Shown here: piece by piece, positions 56,054 through 57,392 of the stretch
Layout: each line of letters opens with the position of its first letter
Position numbering within the stretch: position 1 is the stretch's first letter
Assembly (NCBI GenBank): GCA_947475365.1
Contig: CANJOI010000002.1
Span: 1-57,392, forward strand
Origin: Fidelibacterota bacterium
GTDB lineage: Bacteria; Pseudomonadota; Alphaproteobacteria; Rhodospirillales; Rhodospirillaceae
DNA: 57,392 nucleotides
Direction of reading: 5' to 3'
The notes under the pieces: model-generated
Database searches by the model: none
Seen by the model: the letters and a program-made list of their open reading frames with translations, nothing else
What the model was told of the DNA's origin: nothing
Position numbers and translations under genes: made by a program

Positions 56054-57101
56054 GGGTGAGCGCGTGACGGGCGTGGACCTGAGCCGGACGATCCCCGGAA
56101 TCGCCGCACTAAAGACCGCGGCGGCCAATAGCCATGGCCGCTTTCCTTTTGCCGCCAATGAACCCGACAGCGCCGGCTGGCGCATGGCGCAAGCCGCCCC
56201 CGTGCTGGTGAAATCGACTCCGAAGTTCCGCCTCTCGGCGGCGGACACGGTTTTCACCATGGGGTCGTGTTTCGCCCGCAATGTCGAGGAAAGCCTGATC
56301 CGCCTGGGGATCAAGGTGTCGTTGGCGGACTTCGATTTCCCGCTGTCCTACTTCCATCCCAATTACGGGCGCCTCAACACCTGGGTGAACACCTCGCTTC
56401 ACGGCAATATGGTGCGCTCGGTGCTCAACAAGTACACACCGCTGTCGATGCTGAACGAGTTCGAGCGGCTGTTGCGGCCGGAGGCGTTCACCGACCCGCA
56501 CGAGGGGCTGATTCAGGTGGAGCCCGACAAGTGGTTCGACCCCCACATTAAAAACACGCGCATGATGACCTCGGAGGAAGCGCGCGCCGCCCGCGCGCTC
56601 GTCGAAACCGCCACCGCCAGGGTGCGCGATGCAACCACCGTGTTCCTGACCTTGGGCTTCACCGAGACCTGGATCGATTCCGCGACCGGCTATGTCCTCA
56701 ACGTGGCGCCGTCGCCGCTGCTGATCCGCAAGTGGCCCAATCGGTTCCGCTTCTACAATGCGACCCATGCCGATGTTCTGTCGTCCCTGGAGCAGATTTA
56801 CGACCTCACCTGCGCGCGCATCCGTCACGACATGAAATTCGTGGTCACCGTGTCACCGGTGCCGCTGGGTACCACATTCACCGACATGGATGTGATCACC
56901 GCCAATGCTTATTCCAAGGCCACATTACGCGCGGCGGTCGGGGAGTTCTGCGCCGGGCGCGACAATGTCGATTACTACCCGAGTTATGAAATGGTCACCG
57001 CCACGGATCCCAGGATCGCCTGGCAGGAAGACCGGATTCACGTGACCGTTCCCTTGGTGGACGCCGTGATCGGGCGCTTTGTCGAGACCTATTTCGGCTA
57101 G
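56046..57101 (+). CDS. GSCFA-domain protein
   Basis: FTMGSCFARNVEESLIRLGIKV…DFDFPLSYFHPNYGRLNTWVNTSLHGNMVRS; GTG start at 56046 or 56064. Confidence 0.85.
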   Translation: MRKGERVTGVDLSRTIPGIAALKTAAANSHGRFPFAANEPDSAGWRMAQAAPVLVKSTPKFRLSAADTVFTMGSCFARNVEESLIRLGIKVSLADFDFPLSYFHPNYGRLNTWVNTSLHGNMVRSVLNKYTPLSMLNEFERLLRPEAFTDPHEGLIQVEPDKWFDPHIKNTRMMTSEEARAARALVETATARVRDATTVFLTLGFTETWIDSATGYVLNVAPSPLLIRKWPNRFRFYNATHADVLSSLEQIYDLTCARIRHDMKFVVTVSPVPLGTTFTDMDVITANAYSKATLRAAVGEFCAGRDNVDYYPSYEMVTATDPRIAWQEDRIHVTVPLVDAVIGRFVETYFG

Positions 57102-57163
57102 GTCATCCCCCGCGAGTTGAAAAACGCGTGCGATGACCGGCTGTCTTTGGTTGCGCCGGTATT

Positions 57164-57190
57164 GCCGAAAACCGGTTTCCACTTTTCGGC
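57164..57190. repeat. REP-like palindrome GCCGAAAA-CCGGTTTCCAC-TTTTCGGC
   Basis: 8-bp perfect arms; resembles the dispersed ACCGGTTTCCACTTTTCGG element familiar from alphaproteobacterial genomes. Confidence 0.55.
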
Positions 57191-57271
57191 CCGATGCTTC
57201 ACGCCGCTGTTGCCAATCCCGCGGCTTCCGCGCCATAACGGCGGCCTCCCGACCAGCCTCGAAGGCTCTTC

Positions 57272-57392
57272 ATGCGTCTCCTCGTCACCGGCGGTTATGG
57301 CTTCATCGGCTCCGCCTATATCCGTCACGTCATGGCCACCCCGGGTGTCGCGGTCCTCAACATCGACAAGATGACCTATGCCGCCAATCCGA
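57272..57392 (+). CDS. rfbB: dTDP-glucose 4,6-dehydratase, 5' fragment truncated by window end
   Basis: [40 protein letters not shown]. Confidence 0.85.
   Translation, partial: MRLLVTGGYGFIGSAYIRHVMATPGVAVLNIDKMTYAANP

Noticed and set aside
1-57392. CRISPR arrays, rRNA, tRNA, transposases or prophage genes
   Set aside because: No regularly spaced repeats, rRNA signature, clear tRNA cloverleaf or transposase/integrase motif was found by eye

Overview
GC-rich alphaproteobacterial chromosome segment; gene content suggests a Rhodospirillales-like lineage. About 1-26.5 kb is mainly a flagellar locus: fliK, flgD, flgE, fliF, fliG, fliH, fliN, motA, flbD, flhA, flhF, flhG, a second FliK-like protein, fliJ and fliI. 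It is interrupted by a TPR-glycosyltransferase gene and an nrtR-nadA-nadC NAD-biosynthesis block. About 26.7-41.5 kb carries ctrA, an SxtJ / 49-aa DUF5989-like / carbamoyltransferase triad, cheR, a CheY-like receiver, a chpT-like phosphotransferase, moaA, NAD kinase, and a signalling block with two related PAS histidine kinases and a lone receiver. About 42.3-57.4 kb is a glycan island. It holds a sugar epimerase/dehydratase-like gene, two glycosyltransferases, an FkbM methyltransferase, a PhyH-type dioxygenase, and a largely overlapping operon: CBS-DegT aminotransferase fusion, DapA/NAL-like aldolase, NeuA-like, divergent NeuB-like, unknown GT-like, canonical NeuB-like, TIM-barrel isomerase, methyltransferase, GSCFA protein, rfbB. 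The best candidate for a new system is this nonulosonic-acid-like operon, with its atypical NeuB, atypical aldolase and orphan transferase. Other notable signals are palindromic FlbD(ftr)-like and CtrA-like elements repeated before flagellar operons, a probable NrtR operator, AT-rich mosaic segments in flgE and fliF-fliG-fliH, and a 26-bp tandem repeat that duplicates a stop-codon hairpin. All functional calls come from reading motifs by eye; no database search was run.
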